Below the pieces are notes generated by a model, which saw only the letters and a program-made list of their open reading frames with translations, had not been told where the DNA came from and did no database searches. A DNA stretch of 14,099 nt from positions 1-14,099 of the forward strand of contig JAMOMO010000123.1 in the NCBI GenBank assembly GCA_027067035.1, read 5' to 3'. Position numbers and translations under genes: made by a program. Of the stretch, positions 1 through 7,319 are shown piece by piece (within the stretch, counting starts at the first letter, position 1; each line of letters begins with the position of its first letter). The stretch comes from Desulfobulbaceae bacterium. Its GTDB lineage: Bacteria; Desulfobacterota; Desulfobulbia; Desulfobulbales; Desulfocapsaceae.

Positions 1-783
1 CGGGTCCGAAAAAACCTGGTAGCCCAGAAACAGCAGCATGGCCCCGAAGCCAATGAGAAGATACTTGTACTTTTCAACCGAATTCCGAGAACGGGTCCTG
101 AAGAAAAAGAGTTCATGGAGCAGCAGAATAACGGGCATGATTGCGGCAATTTCCTTGGTCTTCATGGCGAGCAGCCAGAGAAAAAAAGCCAGCAGAAACA
201 GACCTCCTGCCTTGAAATTTCTGCCATCCCCGCTACCCGGCGCACTCTGCAGCTGTCTTGCCCTGATATATGCCAGCAGTGAAGCTGAAAAGAACAGGGT
301 ACAGAGGATGGTCATGCGCTGCACAATATAGGTGACGGCACTGGTCTGCAACGGGTTTAGTGTCCAGAGCAGGGCTGCAGCAAGAGCCAGCCCCATACCC
401 TCGGCTGCAGTTCGCGAAGTCCGGGAAAAATAAAACAGAAAGAGCTGCAGGACGGTGAAGGCCGTCAGAATATGTATGAAAATATTGACACCATGAAATC
501 CAGCCGGATCATAGCCGGAATAGAGGTAATTCAAGGCAAAACTGAGGCTGGCAACAGGGCGTCTGGCCGAAGGCTGTTCCGGCGAAAAAACCTTTTGAAG
601 GGAATCAAAACTCAGATCCTGAATCTGAATATAGGGATTTTTGACAATGTTCGGGCCATCGTCGAGGAGAAAGGGACTCTGCAGGGTATGATGATATCCA
701 AGGAACACGGCCAGGGACAGCAGTCCACAGGCAAAGATACTGAAAATTTTTCTTTTTGGGGTGGTGCTGGCTGTATGGGACAT
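1..783 (-). CDS. Partial multi-pass membrane protein, TMTC/PMT-like glycosyltransferase family (N-terminal 261 residues)
   Basis: The reading frame is open from the ATG at 783 to the left edge, so only the N-terminal 261 residues are visible. An in-frame TGA lies two codons upstream of this ATG, so no longer start exists. The protein begins with a short basic stretch and a hydrophobic segment (about residues 13-30), then an acidic loop containing LLDDGPNIVKN. More hydrophobic segments follow near 95-118, 130-150 and 190-220. The motif NPLQTSAVTYIVQRMTIL (about 145-162) and the Asp-Asp pair in the first loop are typical of large membrane glycosyltransferases of the GT-C fold related to TMTC and PMT proteins. 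Such enzymes move sugars from polyprenyl-phosphate donors; the substrate here is unknown. It lies beyond the nif terminator, so it is probably a separate unit with no link to nitrogen fixation. Confidence 0.7.
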   Translation of the reverse strand, partial: MSHTASTTPKRKIFSIFACGLLSLAVFLGYHHTLQSPFLLDDGPNIVKNPYIQIQDLSFDSLQKVFSPEQPSARRPVASLSFALNYLYSGYDPAGFHGVNIFIHILTAFTVLQLFLFYFSRTSRTAAEGMGLALAAALLWTLNPLQTSAVTYIVQRMTILCTLFFSASLLAYIRARQLQSAPGSGDGRNFKAGGLFLLAFFLWLLAMKTKEIAAIMPVILLLHELFFFRTRSRNSVEKYKYLLIGFGAMLLFLGYQVFSDP

Positions 784-918
784 GGCTCAGGCTGCTAATG
801 GGTTCCTCTTCAGGAGAAAAGATATGTGACGCATCACTTATCCTACCCTAGCAGAGTTTTCCCGGCGAATCCACTCTTCCCGCAGACAGCACCTGAAGCA
901 TCAATACAGAATCTGATT

Positions 919-960
919 AAAAAAAGCTGTACGGGGTGGCCGTTCTCCTCCCCACACAGC
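919..960 (-). terminator. Intrinsic terminator of the nif operon
   Basis: Read on the minus strand, GCTGTGTGGGG (960-950) pairs with CCCCGTACAGC (936-926) to give an 11-bp stem in which two pairs are G-U wobbles. The loop is 13 nt and seven U residues follow (925-919). It starts about 10 nt after the stop codon of the Nif11-domain gene, so it closes the long leftward nif transcript. Confidence 0.88.
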
Positions 961-969
961 CGGTCTTTT

Positions 970-1191
970 CTATGCCCACCAGATGGAGCGCTTGGGGGGA
1001 TTTCCGTTCTTTTCAAAGACATCACCGGATTCACGCAGGACGCTTGTCAGCTCTTCTGCAGTGAAATCATAGCCGTTTTCTGCTGCCAGAGCCACAAACT
1101 CCTCTTCGGAACCGGGGACATCATAAAGGGCGCGCACATGTTTATCTTCACCACCTGCAATCAACAACGCTTCCACATCTTTTTTAGCCAT
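970..1191 (-). CDS. Nif11-domain small protein
   Basis: A 73-residue acidic protein. The start at 1191 is chosen because AGAGG sits just upstream on the minus strand and the preceding gene stops at 1202; a longer frame to 1341 would overlap that gene by a large amount. The pattern, an N-terminal helix, SEEEFVALAAENGYDFTAEEL (about residues 29-49), then an ending rich in Lys, Pro and Trp (KRSIWWA), matches the Nif11 family. That family was first noted beside nif genes in cyanobacteria and other diazotrophs, and similar sequences serve as leader regions of some peptide natural products. There is no double-Gly plus core peptide and no modification enzyme nearby, so a nif-associated role of unknown mechanism is more likely. 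It is the last gene before the terminator. Confidence 0.72.
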   Translation of the reverse strand: MAKKDVEALLIAGGEDKHVRALYDVPGSEEEFVALAAENGYDFTAEELTSVLRESGDVFEKNGNPPKRSIWWA

Positions 1192-1201
1192 TTTTTCCTC
1201 T

Positions 1202-1516
1202 CTAATTAGGTTCAAAACTTGATAAGAATTCCAACTCCACAGTTTCCTCTTCCGCCTGCCTGATTCTGAAAATATTCCCGGTCTTAAATACCATGGAGTG
1301 CTCTTTTGCCTCCTGCTGAAGACGGGACAGCATCTCAGCAAGGGTATCCTCTTTCATGTCTCTGTTGATATGAATCAGCACTTCATCAGCGCTGCCAGTG
1401 AACTGCAGCAGAAATCCGGGATGCTCCAGAAAAACCAGATCTTCATAGGCGTAGGAGACATCGATACCTGCAGATTCCACTATTTCTGTCACCACTCCGA
1501 GGGGTCTGTCAGTCAT
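1202..1516 (-). CDS. Uncharacterised 104-aa nif-operon protein
   Basis: I do not recognise this family. The start is set at the ATG at 1516, which overlaps the stop of the upstream gene (1509-1511) by 8 bp. The longer frame to 1630 begins inside the neighbour and its extra N-terminal part looks like out-of-frame sequence. The protein is acidic and appears alpha/beta: VVTEIVESAGIDVSYAYEDL (about 8-27), then hydrophobic strands (LVFLEH, GFLLQF), a helical stretch (DTLAEMLSRLQQEAKEH) and a strand-rich end (VELEFLSS). It has no cysteines, signal peptide or membrane segment. Its place between the HEPN-like gene and the Nif11-domain gene, with overlapping and near-adjacent boundaries, says it is co-expressed with nitrogenase. 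A small regulatory or maturation factor is possible, but the function is unknown. Confidence 0.72.
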   Translation of the reverse strand: MTDRPLGVVTEIVESAGIDVSYAYEDLVFLEHPGFLLQFTGSADEVLIHINRDMKEDTLAEMLSRLQQEAKEHSMVFKTGNIFRIRQAEEETVELEFLSSFEPN

Positions 1517-1976
1517 GTGCCACACCTCCCGTTGTCTCCTGTGCCAGATCCTCCATCTTTGCCGCAAGGGCCAGCATCCACGATATTTCACCCCTTTCCG
1601 GGGCCACGATGTTGAAATAATCAACGTCACAGATCTCCTGAAAGCTGTCCATTTTTAAAAGCGGCTCCCGCAGTTCTTCCATCCTTTCCGGGAAGACAGC
1701 CTCCATTGCCTCAACAAGATCCCCCATGGTGTGATTATAGGGAAGTGCACCCCGCTGCATAAGGGCCGCCATCACAAACTTTTCAATGGCCATGGCAATG
1801 ATATTGTACAGAATTTCGGGAGTAAACACCCCTATACTTCTCAGGTAGGCCCCCTTAGCCGTTTTTAAAAAACCGCGCCCGTCATTCAGGAAATCCTCCC
1901 AGCCCTCTATGGACTGCTTAATATCTGAAAATCCCACCAGAGGAGTCGAAAGATCCACCTTTGCTGTTAACATCAT
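1509..1976 (-). CDS. HEPN-like helical protein in the nif operon
   Basis: A 155-residue, mostly helical protein. The ATG at 1976 forms an ATGA overlap with the stop of the acetyltransferase gene (1973-1975) and has GGAG just upstream; a second ATG at 1973 has better spacing and could be the true start. Residues about 40-92 (YLRSIGVFTPEILYNIIAMA, then IEKFVMAALMQRG and NHTMGDLVEAM) have the helix pattern of HEPN proteins, where one helix carries an Ala-x-Glu-Lys core and a later His precedes a Leu-rich helix. The R-x4-6-H catalytic motif of toxic HEPN RNases is not evident, so a binding or scaffolding role is more likely than an RNase. No partner nucleotidyltransferase is nearby, which argues against a toxin-antitoxin pair. 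The HEPN assignment is by pattern only. Confidence 0.68.
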   Translation of the reverse strand: MMLTAKVDLSTPLVGFSDIKQSIEGWEDFLNDGRGFLKTAKGAYLRSIGVFTPEILYNIIAMAIEKFVMAALMQRGALPYNHTMGDLVEAMEAVFPERMEELREPLLKMDSFQEICDVDYFNIVAPERGEISWMLALAAKMEDLAQETTGGVAHD

Positions 1977-2446
1977 ACCTCTCCTGTTGTCTGTGTTTCC
2001 GGATGATTATAGAGGACCAGCAGGTTTGAGAGCTGCCAGCCCCGTTTTTTATAAAAGGCAAGAGCTGCCCCGTTCTCCCTGTCTGCAACGAGCTGAAATC
2101 GTAGTACATCTCTTGCTGCAGCCCATCTGCCCACACTCTCAAGCAGCCGTTTTGCCACTCCCCTGCCCCTCTGCTCCCGGCTCACCACCAGATCTTCCAC
2201 AAGAAGGGAATAGCCTCCGGCGGCCGTTGATATGTTCAGCTGAGCCGAACACATGCCAATGACCCGCTCTGCAGATTTTGCCACCAGAAGCAGGGCATCG
2301 GTCTGCTCAAGGAGCATTAAAAGTCCACGCCTCCCTCCGGCCTCATCAAAATGAAAATCTTTTTCAATGGCAAAGAGCAGCTGCAACAGCCTGAGCATTC
2401 CGTCAAGGTCGGTTTCTGAAGCAGTCTCTATTGAAATACCGCTCAT
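1973..2446 (-). CDS. GNAT-family N-acetyltransferase in the nif operon
   Basis: A 157-residue single-domain GNAT protein. The acetyl-CoA binding motif is clear: LVVSREQRGRGVAKRLLESV (about residues 86-105), containing the Q/R-x-x-G-x-G/A loop QRGRGVA. It is followed by the late motif N-G-A-A-L-A-F-Y-K-K-R-G-W (about 125-137), usual near the C-terminus of the fold. The start at 2446 overlaps the ferredoxin stop as ATGA, and its own stop overlaps the next start, so the gene is translationally coupled on both sides. These enzymes transfer an acetyl group from acetyl-CoA to an amine or to a protein lysine or N-terminus. The substrate is not visible. The position inside the operon suggests a target among nitrogenase proteins or a small metabolite made during diazotrophy; that is inference only. 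Confidence 0.85.
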   Translation of the reverse strand: MSGISIETASETDLDGMLRLLQLLFAIEKDFHFDEAGGRRGLLMLLEQTDALLLVAKSAERVIGMCSAQLNISTAAGGYSLLVEDLVVSREQRGRGVAKRLLESVGRWAAARDVLRFQLVADRENGAALAFYKKRGWQLSNLLVLYNHPETQTTGEV

Positions 2447-2745
2447 GCCACAAGATATTCAGCCGGAGCCTCACCATCTTCAAGGCCATCCAGGATTGCA
2501 TCAATAACCTCTTCACTGTTCACTTCCTTAAACCACCAGTTCTCCGGCTGGATAACCATGATGGGGCCCTTCTCACACTGTTTGAGACAGGTGGTGGCAG
2601 TGATGAGACAATCCAGACCGCGATCAAGCACCTCCTCCTCCAGATACTGCAGAAATCCATCCGTCTCCTTATGACAGATCCCCTTTTTCTCACCGGATAC
2701 CCGAAAACTCTGACAGACCAGTATCTGCCGCTCAGCTGTTGCCAT
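2443..2745 (-). CDS. Thioredoxin-fold [2Fe-2S] ferredoxin
   Basis: A 100-residue protein with the cysteine spacing of thioredoxin-like [2Fe-2S] ferredoxins (Shethna-type, as in Clostridium pasteurianum, Azotobacter and Aquifex): Cys11 in VCQSFR, Cys24 in GICHK, and Cys53 and Cys57 in CLKQCEKGP. One further Cys46 is not part of the set. The end, MVIQPENWWFKEVNSEEVID, is the usual strand and helix after the cluster loop. A very good ribosome site (AAAGGAG) precedes the ATG at 2745, and the gene overlaps the upstream NifB-like gene by 14 bp. Ferredoxins of this type occur beside nif genes and have been linked to nitrogenase protection or electron supply. Here it could serve either role, or deliver electrons during cofactor assembly. 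Confidence 0.9.
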   Translation of the reverse strand: MATAERQILVCQSFRVSGEKKGICHKETDGFLQYLEEEVLDRGLDCLITATTCLKQCEKGPIMVIQPENWWFKEVNSEEVIDAILDGLEDGEAPAEYLVA

Positions 2746-3793
2746 TGTTTATCTCCTTTCTCTGTTTACACTTTCCTTTTTTCCCGCCGCCATAGAGCAT
2801 GTCCACCACTCCCTCAATCTGATCGTCACTGAGCAGCACCTTCACTCCATGTTCAGCAAGCCGGCTCCGCGGGACATCGCCCGCATGTGATGCCAGCAGA
2901 CAGAAACAGTCAGAAAGATCTTCTGCAAGAAGGGTCCAGCGATCGGCCGCCCCTGCCGGAGGCGTTTTACGACTCTCCAGAAGACAGGGCAGTCCATCCT
3001 CACGCGGCCCGTATATCAGCAATCTGTCAGCCTGGCCCAGATGCAGGTCAACCTCCAGCCCGCCGCTGCTGGCAACAGCAACATTGGGACGGGATGCCGT
3101 TGCCCCCGGCACGAAATGGCCGGTGCAGGAGTCTGGTCCACCGGGCGGCTTCATTGCAGCCTGCACCGAGTATATACTGGCGGCCAGATGGGGCGTGACC
3201 TCCTGCAGATATTTTTCCGCTCCGTCAATCTCCATCGCGGCAGCACCGAGTGCCGCCATTTTCCGGGCAACTTCTGAAACTTCGTGGCTGTTTACTCCCT
3301 CCCGGACAGTGAACCGGATCACAACCGTTATCCCGGCCCGGCTGAGGGCGGTAACCGCTGCCTGCTGCTCCTTAAGAAGCAGCTGTACCGCCTCTTTTAC
3401 GGGCAGGGTTTTTCTCCCCGGTCTGATCCAGCGATAGAGTTCAAGCCCGGTTTCTTCCGTCACCGCATCCACCAGCAGGTTCACCGTGGAAATTTTATAA
3501 CGCTGAAGATCCGTTACAAGTCCCTGAACATTGAGACCAAGGCCTGTCACGGACAGGCTGCTGCCTTCCATCCTGTCACGAAGCAGCTCCAGACATGACT
3601 GAACAAGAGGCCAGGAGGAAAACACATCTCCGGGACCGGAGAACTCCATGGCCTCAATCTTCCTGCCCGCCCCGTGAAGACTGTCCAGCCAGATCATTGC
3701 CTCATCGGCGCCCAGTGCTTCGGGAAGTTTTTCTTCAGGTGCCGACGCCAGACAATGGCTGGCATTTGAGGCAACGGGCAGGATAATCTTCAT
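2732..3793 (-). CDS. NifB-like protein lacking the radical-SAM cysteines, with a C-terminal NifX/NafY-type FeMo-co-binding domain
   Basis: A 353-residue protein. The first 235 residues follow NifB from end to end: LPVA (5-8) opens the barrel, SGPGD (52-56) corresponds to the NifB GPGDPLAN motif, VTGLGLN (82-88) to the STNG strand, and LELYRWIRPGRK (117-128) to the YPWI..K region. However, the CxxxCxxC that binds the [4Fe-4S]-SAM cluster is missing. Where the three cysteines should be (about 11, 15 and 18) there are Ala, Leu and Ala/Pro; Cys14 is the only nearby cysteine. The C-x2-C region before the last domain is also degraded. Residues about 236-335 form a Nitro_FeMo-Co domain (VAVASSGG, then LHLGQADRLLIYGP with the usual His). 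It should therefore not make NifB-co, but could bind or carry cofactor. The start at 3793 has GGAGA at ideal distance; the ATG at 3823 also has AGGAG and would add 10 residues. It lies directly after nifK. Confidence 0.82.
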   Translation of the reverse strand: MKIILPVASNASHCLASAPEEKLPEALGADEAMIWLDSLHGAGRKIEAMEFSGPGDVFSSWPLVQSCLELLRDRMEGSSLSVTGLGLNVQGLVTDLQRYKISTVNLLVDAVTEETGLELYRWIRPGRKTLPVKEAVQLLLKEQQAAVTALSRAGITVVIRFTVREGVNSHEVSEVARKMAALGAAAMEIDGAEKYLQEVTPHLAASIYSVQAAMKPPGGPDSCTGHFVPGATASRPNVAVASSGGLEVDLHLGQADRLLIYGPREDGLPCLLESRKTPPAGAADRWTLLAEDLSDCFCLLASHAGDVPRSRLAEHGVKVLLSDDQIEGVVDMLYGGGKKGKCKQRKEINNGNS

Positions 3794-3835
3794 CTTCTCT
3801 CCATGTGGCGAATCCGGAATCATTGTTCCACGCTC

Positions 3836-5209
3836 CTACTGAACCAGCTCAAAGCTGGTCTCCGGATCATCCCGGTCTTTTCGATCCAGGAGGAGTCCCA
3901 GAATTGTCTCAAGCAGTCTCAAGCCGCCCTTATAGCCAACAGTCGGGAAATACTGATGCCCCTGACGGTCGAGGATGGGGAATCCCCAGCGCATGAGCGG
4001 TACATCCTCATCACGTGCGATATACTTGCCGTAGCTGTTGCAGATCAGCAGGTCCACCGGCTCATTCTTGATCCACTGATGGAGAAGAAACAGATCACCT
4101 TTTGCCTTGACGTTCACCTCATAATCAAGACCTTCTGTCAGCTCCGCAATGCGTTTTTCAAACTTTTTCCCCGGGGTTCCGGTGATGATATGAACCGGAC
4201 ACATGTCAATGGAAATCAAAAATTCCACCATGGAGATCACCTGATCAGGATCCCCTGCTATGGCCACTTTTTTCTTGTAAAAATACTGGTGCATATCGGT
4301 GATGAGATCCACCAGCTGACCACGCTCAAAGGCGAGTTCATCTGAAACCGAGACCCCGGCAATGGTGCGCAGGGCGTCCACAAAACGGTCGGTCGCCTGG
4401 AGGCCGAACGGCATGTCCAGTACCTTGCAGGGCACCTTGCACTTCTTATCAAGCTCTCTGGCTGCTGCCGCGGAACACCACTCGCCGAGTGCCAGGGTTC
4501 CAATGGAGTCCCCTGTGGATTTCAACTCCTCCACGGTGGTTCCGCCATCGGGGAACATCTTGTACTCTCCGGTCATGGGACCATTTAAGACACCGGACGT
4601 GTCGGGAAACATGATAGTTTCAACGCCGGTGAGTGCTGCCATCCGCTTGATCTCTTCCATATCAGACGGTTCCACCCAGCCCGGGATAATATTCACCCTG
4701 CCGTTTTTCTTTTCACTTTTCTCTGAAAACTCCACCATGGATTTGACCATGGTGGAAAAACCGGTGACATGGGAACCCGAGTAACTCGGTGTTGAGGCAC
4801 CGATCACATAACTGCCCTCAGGAATCTTACCCTCCATTATTGCCTTTTTCCGGATCTGGGGGATATCATCCCCAATGGTCTCGGAAAGGCAGGTGGTGTG
4901 CACCGCTATTACAGTGGGCTCATAAACAGAAAATATATTGTTGATTGCCTGTAACAGGTTGGACTGACCGCCAAAGACCGATGCACCTTCAGTGAAGGAA
5001 CTGGTTGCAGCTGAAATGGGCTCTTTATAGTGACGGGTCAGGGTGGAACGATGGTAGGCACAGCAGCCCTGAGATCCATGACTGTGCGGGAGACAGCCAT
5101 GGATACCGAGGGCGGCATACATGGCTCCGATGGGCTGACAGGTCTTGGCCGGGTTGATCACCAGCCCTTTCCGTTCAGTCACTTCTTTTGGAGTATGACG
5201 TAATAACAT
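3836..5209 (-). CDS. nifK: Nitrogenase molybdenum-iron protein beta chain
   Basis: This is the beta subunit of dinitrogenase, which shares the P-cluster with NifD and receives electrons from NifH. The P-cluster ligands are visible: Cys24 (PAKTCQPIGA), Cys49 (GSQGCCAYHR) and Cys107 (HTTCLSETIGDD). The STPSYSGSHVTGF stretch is the usual segment carrying the Ser that can ligate the oxidised P-cluster. At 457 residues it is shorter than the roughly 520-residue Azotobacter protein, because it lacks the N-terminal extension that covers NifD there; this is the norm in the anaerobe group, where NifD instead has an insertion. The ATG at 5209 has an AGAGG about 9 nt upstream. The gene lies 86 bp after nifD, with a hairpin in the gap, and is followed by the NifB-like gene. 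Confidence 0.97.
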   Translation of the reverse strand: MLLRHTPKEVTERKGLVINPAKTCQPIGAMYAALGIHGCLPHSHGSQGCCAYHRSTLTRHYKEPISAATSSFTEGASVFGGQSNLLQAINNIFSVYEPTVIAVHTTCLSETIGDDIPQIRKKAIMEGKIPEGSYVIGASTPSYSGSHVTGFSTMVKSMVEFSEKSEKKNGRVNIIPGWVEPSDMEEIKRMAALTGVETIMFPDTSGVLNGPMTGEYKMFPDGGTTVEELKSTGDSIGTLALGEWCSAAAARELDKKCKVPCKVLDMPFGLQATDRFVDALRTIAGVSVSDELAFERGQLVDLITDMHQYFYKKKVAIAGDPDQVISMVEFLISIDMCPVHIITGTPGKKFEKRIAELTEGLDYEVNVKAKGDLFLLHQWIKNEPVDLLICNSYGKYIARDEDVPLMRWGFPILDRQGHQYFPTVGYKGGLRLLETILGLLLDRKDRDDPETSFELVQ

Positions 5210-5252
5210 TTATATATACCTCTTCTGACGCTTGCTTGGTCATTGAATTGCA

Positions 5253-5272
5253 GAGGGCAGAACTTCGCCCTC
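5253..5272 (-). other. Hairpin in the nifD-nifK gap
   Basis: On the minus strand GAGGGC and GCCCTC form a perfect 6-bp stem around an 8-nt loop. No U-tract follows, so it is not an intrinsic terminator. It may stabilise the 3' end of nifHD message or slow processing between nifD and nifK. Confidence 0.5.
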
Positions 5273-5295
5273 CGGCTTCTGATATCAGGCTTCCG

Positions 5296-6933
5296 CTACT
5301 CCCAGACGTATGCTGCCGTGAGTTCGGGATTCTCCTGCCACGGTGCCTTGAGATAGCTCCACACCTTGGATGAAGTCAGCCTGTCGATTTCATGATAAAA
5401 GTTTACGGCTCCTTTAAACCCTGCGTAAGGACCGCCGGAATCATAGCTGTGAAGCTGTTTCATCGGTACCCCAAGCTTCATGATGGAAAATTTCTCCTTG
5501 ATTCCCGCACAGAAAATATCCGGTTTCATGAGCTCCACCAGCTTTTCCGCCTCATACTGGTTCAGATCGTCAATGATCAGGGTGTTCTCATCCATATCCC
5601 GGATAAGACCATCGTATTTCTCAAAATCAAGACCCTGCTCTTCAAGGGCGGCAAGCTCTTCAGGAGATTTACGCGGCCTGAAACGGGTCTCATCAGCCAC
5701 CACTTCAAGCTCCTCGATGTTCCGGCTGTCCGCATCAAGCTTCAGCGGAAGTACCTGACGGCCTTCATAATCATCACGATGGGCAAACTCATAGCCTGCA
5801 GAGATCACCTTCATTCCCATTTCACTGAAAAGTCCCTGATAATGATGGGCCCGGGAAGCACCCACAAAGAGCATGGCTGTCTTGCCGTCTGTCCGTTTCC
5901 GCACATCTGCAGCAGCCGCCTCGACCTCGGGCATCTCTTCTGCGATCACCTTTTCCACCCGGTCAATGAGATCAGTATTGTCAAAATAGCGGGCAATCTT
6001 GCGCAGGGATTTTGCCGTTGATTCGGCACCGATGAAGTTCACCTTGATCCAGGGGATGCCATATTTAGTCTCCAGCATATCCGCCACATAATTGATGGAA
6101 CGGTGGCACATGACCGCATTCAGATCTGCGGTATGGGCCGAGGCAAACTGGTCATAGGTTGCGTTTCCTGAAAATGTTGAAATACAGGTTATTCCACACT
6201 TTGCAAAAATGCGGTCGATCTCAAAACCATCACCACCGATGTTATACTCACCCAGCAGGTTGATCTTGAACTCACCCGGTTTCACCTCATCATTTTCACC
6301 CACAATATGTCTGAAGACCTGATTGTTTGCTATATGGTGACCAGCCGACTGACTGACACCCTTGTATCCCTCACAGGAGAAGGCATAGACGTTGCAGTCT
6401 CCAAGTTTTTCCTTCATGGTGGAGGCCACTGTATGGATATCATCTCCGATCAGTCCCACGGGACAGGTGGCAAATATTGCAATTGATTTGGGGTGAAAGG
6501 TGTCATAAGCCTCCTGAATGGCAAGCTCCAGCTTTTTTTCCCCGCCAAAGATAATATCCTGCTCCTGCATATCCGTAGAAAAGGCGTAGGGTATATAGTT
6601 GTCCCCGTTTTCACCGGGATCAGTCTGATTACGACGGGTGAGCCAGGCATAAAAGCTACATCCTATGGGACCATGGACCAGGTTCACGATATCCCGGGTC
6701 GGCCCCATGATGACCCCCTTGCAACCGGCGTAGGTACAGCCACGCATGGTGATAATTCCGGGAATGGTTCTTACATTTGCTGTTATTTCAGGCGTTTCAT
6801 TCTCAAGCGCCTCATTGATCATGATCTGTTTGGCGCGTTTTCTGGCAACCTTGGGCGGGTATTTGGCAATGAGTTTTGCCTTGATATCCACCGGGTCCCA
6901 CTGCACTAACTTCTCTTCTCGTACTGCACTCAT
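5296..6933 (-). CDS. nifD: Nitrogenase molybdenum-iron protein alpha chain
   Basis: This is the catalytic subunit holding the iron-molybdenum cofactor, where N2 is reduced. P-cluster ligands are Cys66 (RGCTYAGCKGV), Cys92 (GPIGCSFYAW) and Cys157 (ATCPVGLIGDD). The cofactor is held by Cys276 (VMCHRSINY) and His495 (LHSYDSGGPYAGF). His199 and its neighbouring Gln in GVSQSAGHH line the substrate site. These residues and the flanking motifs are of the Mo type rather than VnfD or AnfD. The protein has 545 residues because of an insertion of about 50 residues around 400-450, rich in Glu and Arg, typical of Clostridium-like and deltaproteobacterial NifD. The ATG at 6933 has GGGAGA just upstream and sits 11 bp after nifI2. 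Confidence 0.98.
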   Translation of the reverse strand: MSAVREEKLVQWDPVDIKAKLIAKYPPKVARKRAKQIMINEALENETPEITANVRTIPGIITMRGCTYAGCKGVIMGPTRDIVNLVHGPIGCSFYAWLTRRNQTDPGENGDNYIPYAFSTDMQEQDIIFGGEKKLELAIQEAYDTFHPKSIAIFATCPVGLIGDDIHTVASTMKEKLGDCNVYAFSCEGYKGVSQSAGHHIANNQVFRHIVGENDEVKPGEFKINLLGEYNIGGDGFEIDRIFAKCGITCISTFSGNATYDQFASAHTADLNAVMCHRSINYVADMLETKYGIPWIKVNFIGAESTAKSLRKIARYFDNTDLIDRVEKVIAEEMPEVEAAAADVRKRTDGKTAMLFVGASRAHHYQGLFSEMGMKVISAGYEFAHRDDYEGRQVLPLKLDADSRNIEELEVVADETRFRPRKSPEELAALEEQGLDFEKYDGLIRDMDENTLIIDDLNQYEAEKLVELMKPDIFCAGIKEKFSIMKLGVPMKQLHSYDSGGPYAGFKGAVNFYHEIDRLTSSKVWSYLKAPWQENPELTAAYVWE

Positions 6934-6944
6934 ACAATTCTCCC

Positions 6945-7319
6945 TCAGGCAATGGCTGTGGCGCCGCTTTCACCGGTTCTGACACGAACGGCATCGGGTA
7001 TCGGCAAAACAAAAATCTTGCCATCTCCAGGCTTTCCGGTCTGATTTACTTTCATTATGGCTCCCACCACATCCTGCACCTGATCATCATCTGTGACCAC
7101 AGTAATCAGGCGCTTCGGGTAGAGTTTTCCCTTTTCTCCAAGCAGTGCCGCTGCCTCTTCATAGCCGTTTTCAGCTCCTGCAAGGACATCGGGATTCACA
7201 AATCCCTTACCGCGCCCCTGGGCCTCATGTGCAAAAAAGGAATCCACTCCGGCTTCTGTAAGGGCAAGCTTGGTTTTATTCATCATATTGATGCGTACCA
7301 CCGCGATCACCTCTTTCAT
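6945..7319 (-). CDS. nifI2: PII-like nitrogenase regulator NifI2
   Basis: A 124-residue PII-family protein. It opens with MKEVIAVVRINMMNKTKLAL, and its T-loop region (FFAHEAQGRGKGFVNPDVLAG, about residues 28-48) is longer than in GlnB and has no uridylylated Tyr in the GlnB context. KIFVLPIPDAVRVRTGE near 101-117 is the usual PII end. With NifI1 it forms a complex that binds dinitrogenase and blocks NifH access; ATP and 2-oxoglutarate relieve this, so activity stops when nitrogen is sufficient. A strong GGAGG precedes the ATG at 7319, which overlaps the nifI1 stop as ATGA. Its place between nifI1 and nifD is the hallmark position of the pair. Confidence 0.95.
   Translation of the reverse strand: MKEVIAVVRINMMNKTKLALTEAGVDSFFAHEAQGRGKGFVNPDVLAGAENGYEEAAALLGEKGKLYPKRLITVVTDDDQVQDVVGAIMKVNQTGKPGDGKIFVLPIPDAVRVRTGESGATAIA

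Noticed and set aside
1509..1976. HEPN-like gene as part of a toxin-antitoxin pair
   Set aside because: No nucleotidyltransferase partner is adjacent, the catalytic R-x4-6-H motif is not evident, and it is embedded in the nif operon.
3793..3823. Longer start at 3823 for the NifB-like gene
   Set aside because: It has a usable AGGAG, but GGAGA ahead of 3793 is closer to ideal and the extra ten residues are outside the NifB alignment; it remains possible.
3803..4345. 180-codon plus-strand frame inside nifK
   Set aside because: It is antisense to the conserved nifK C-terminal region with no supporting start site.
5392..6021. 209-codon plus-strand frame inside nifD
   Set aside because: It is a shadow of the conserved nifD coding sequence with no family features.
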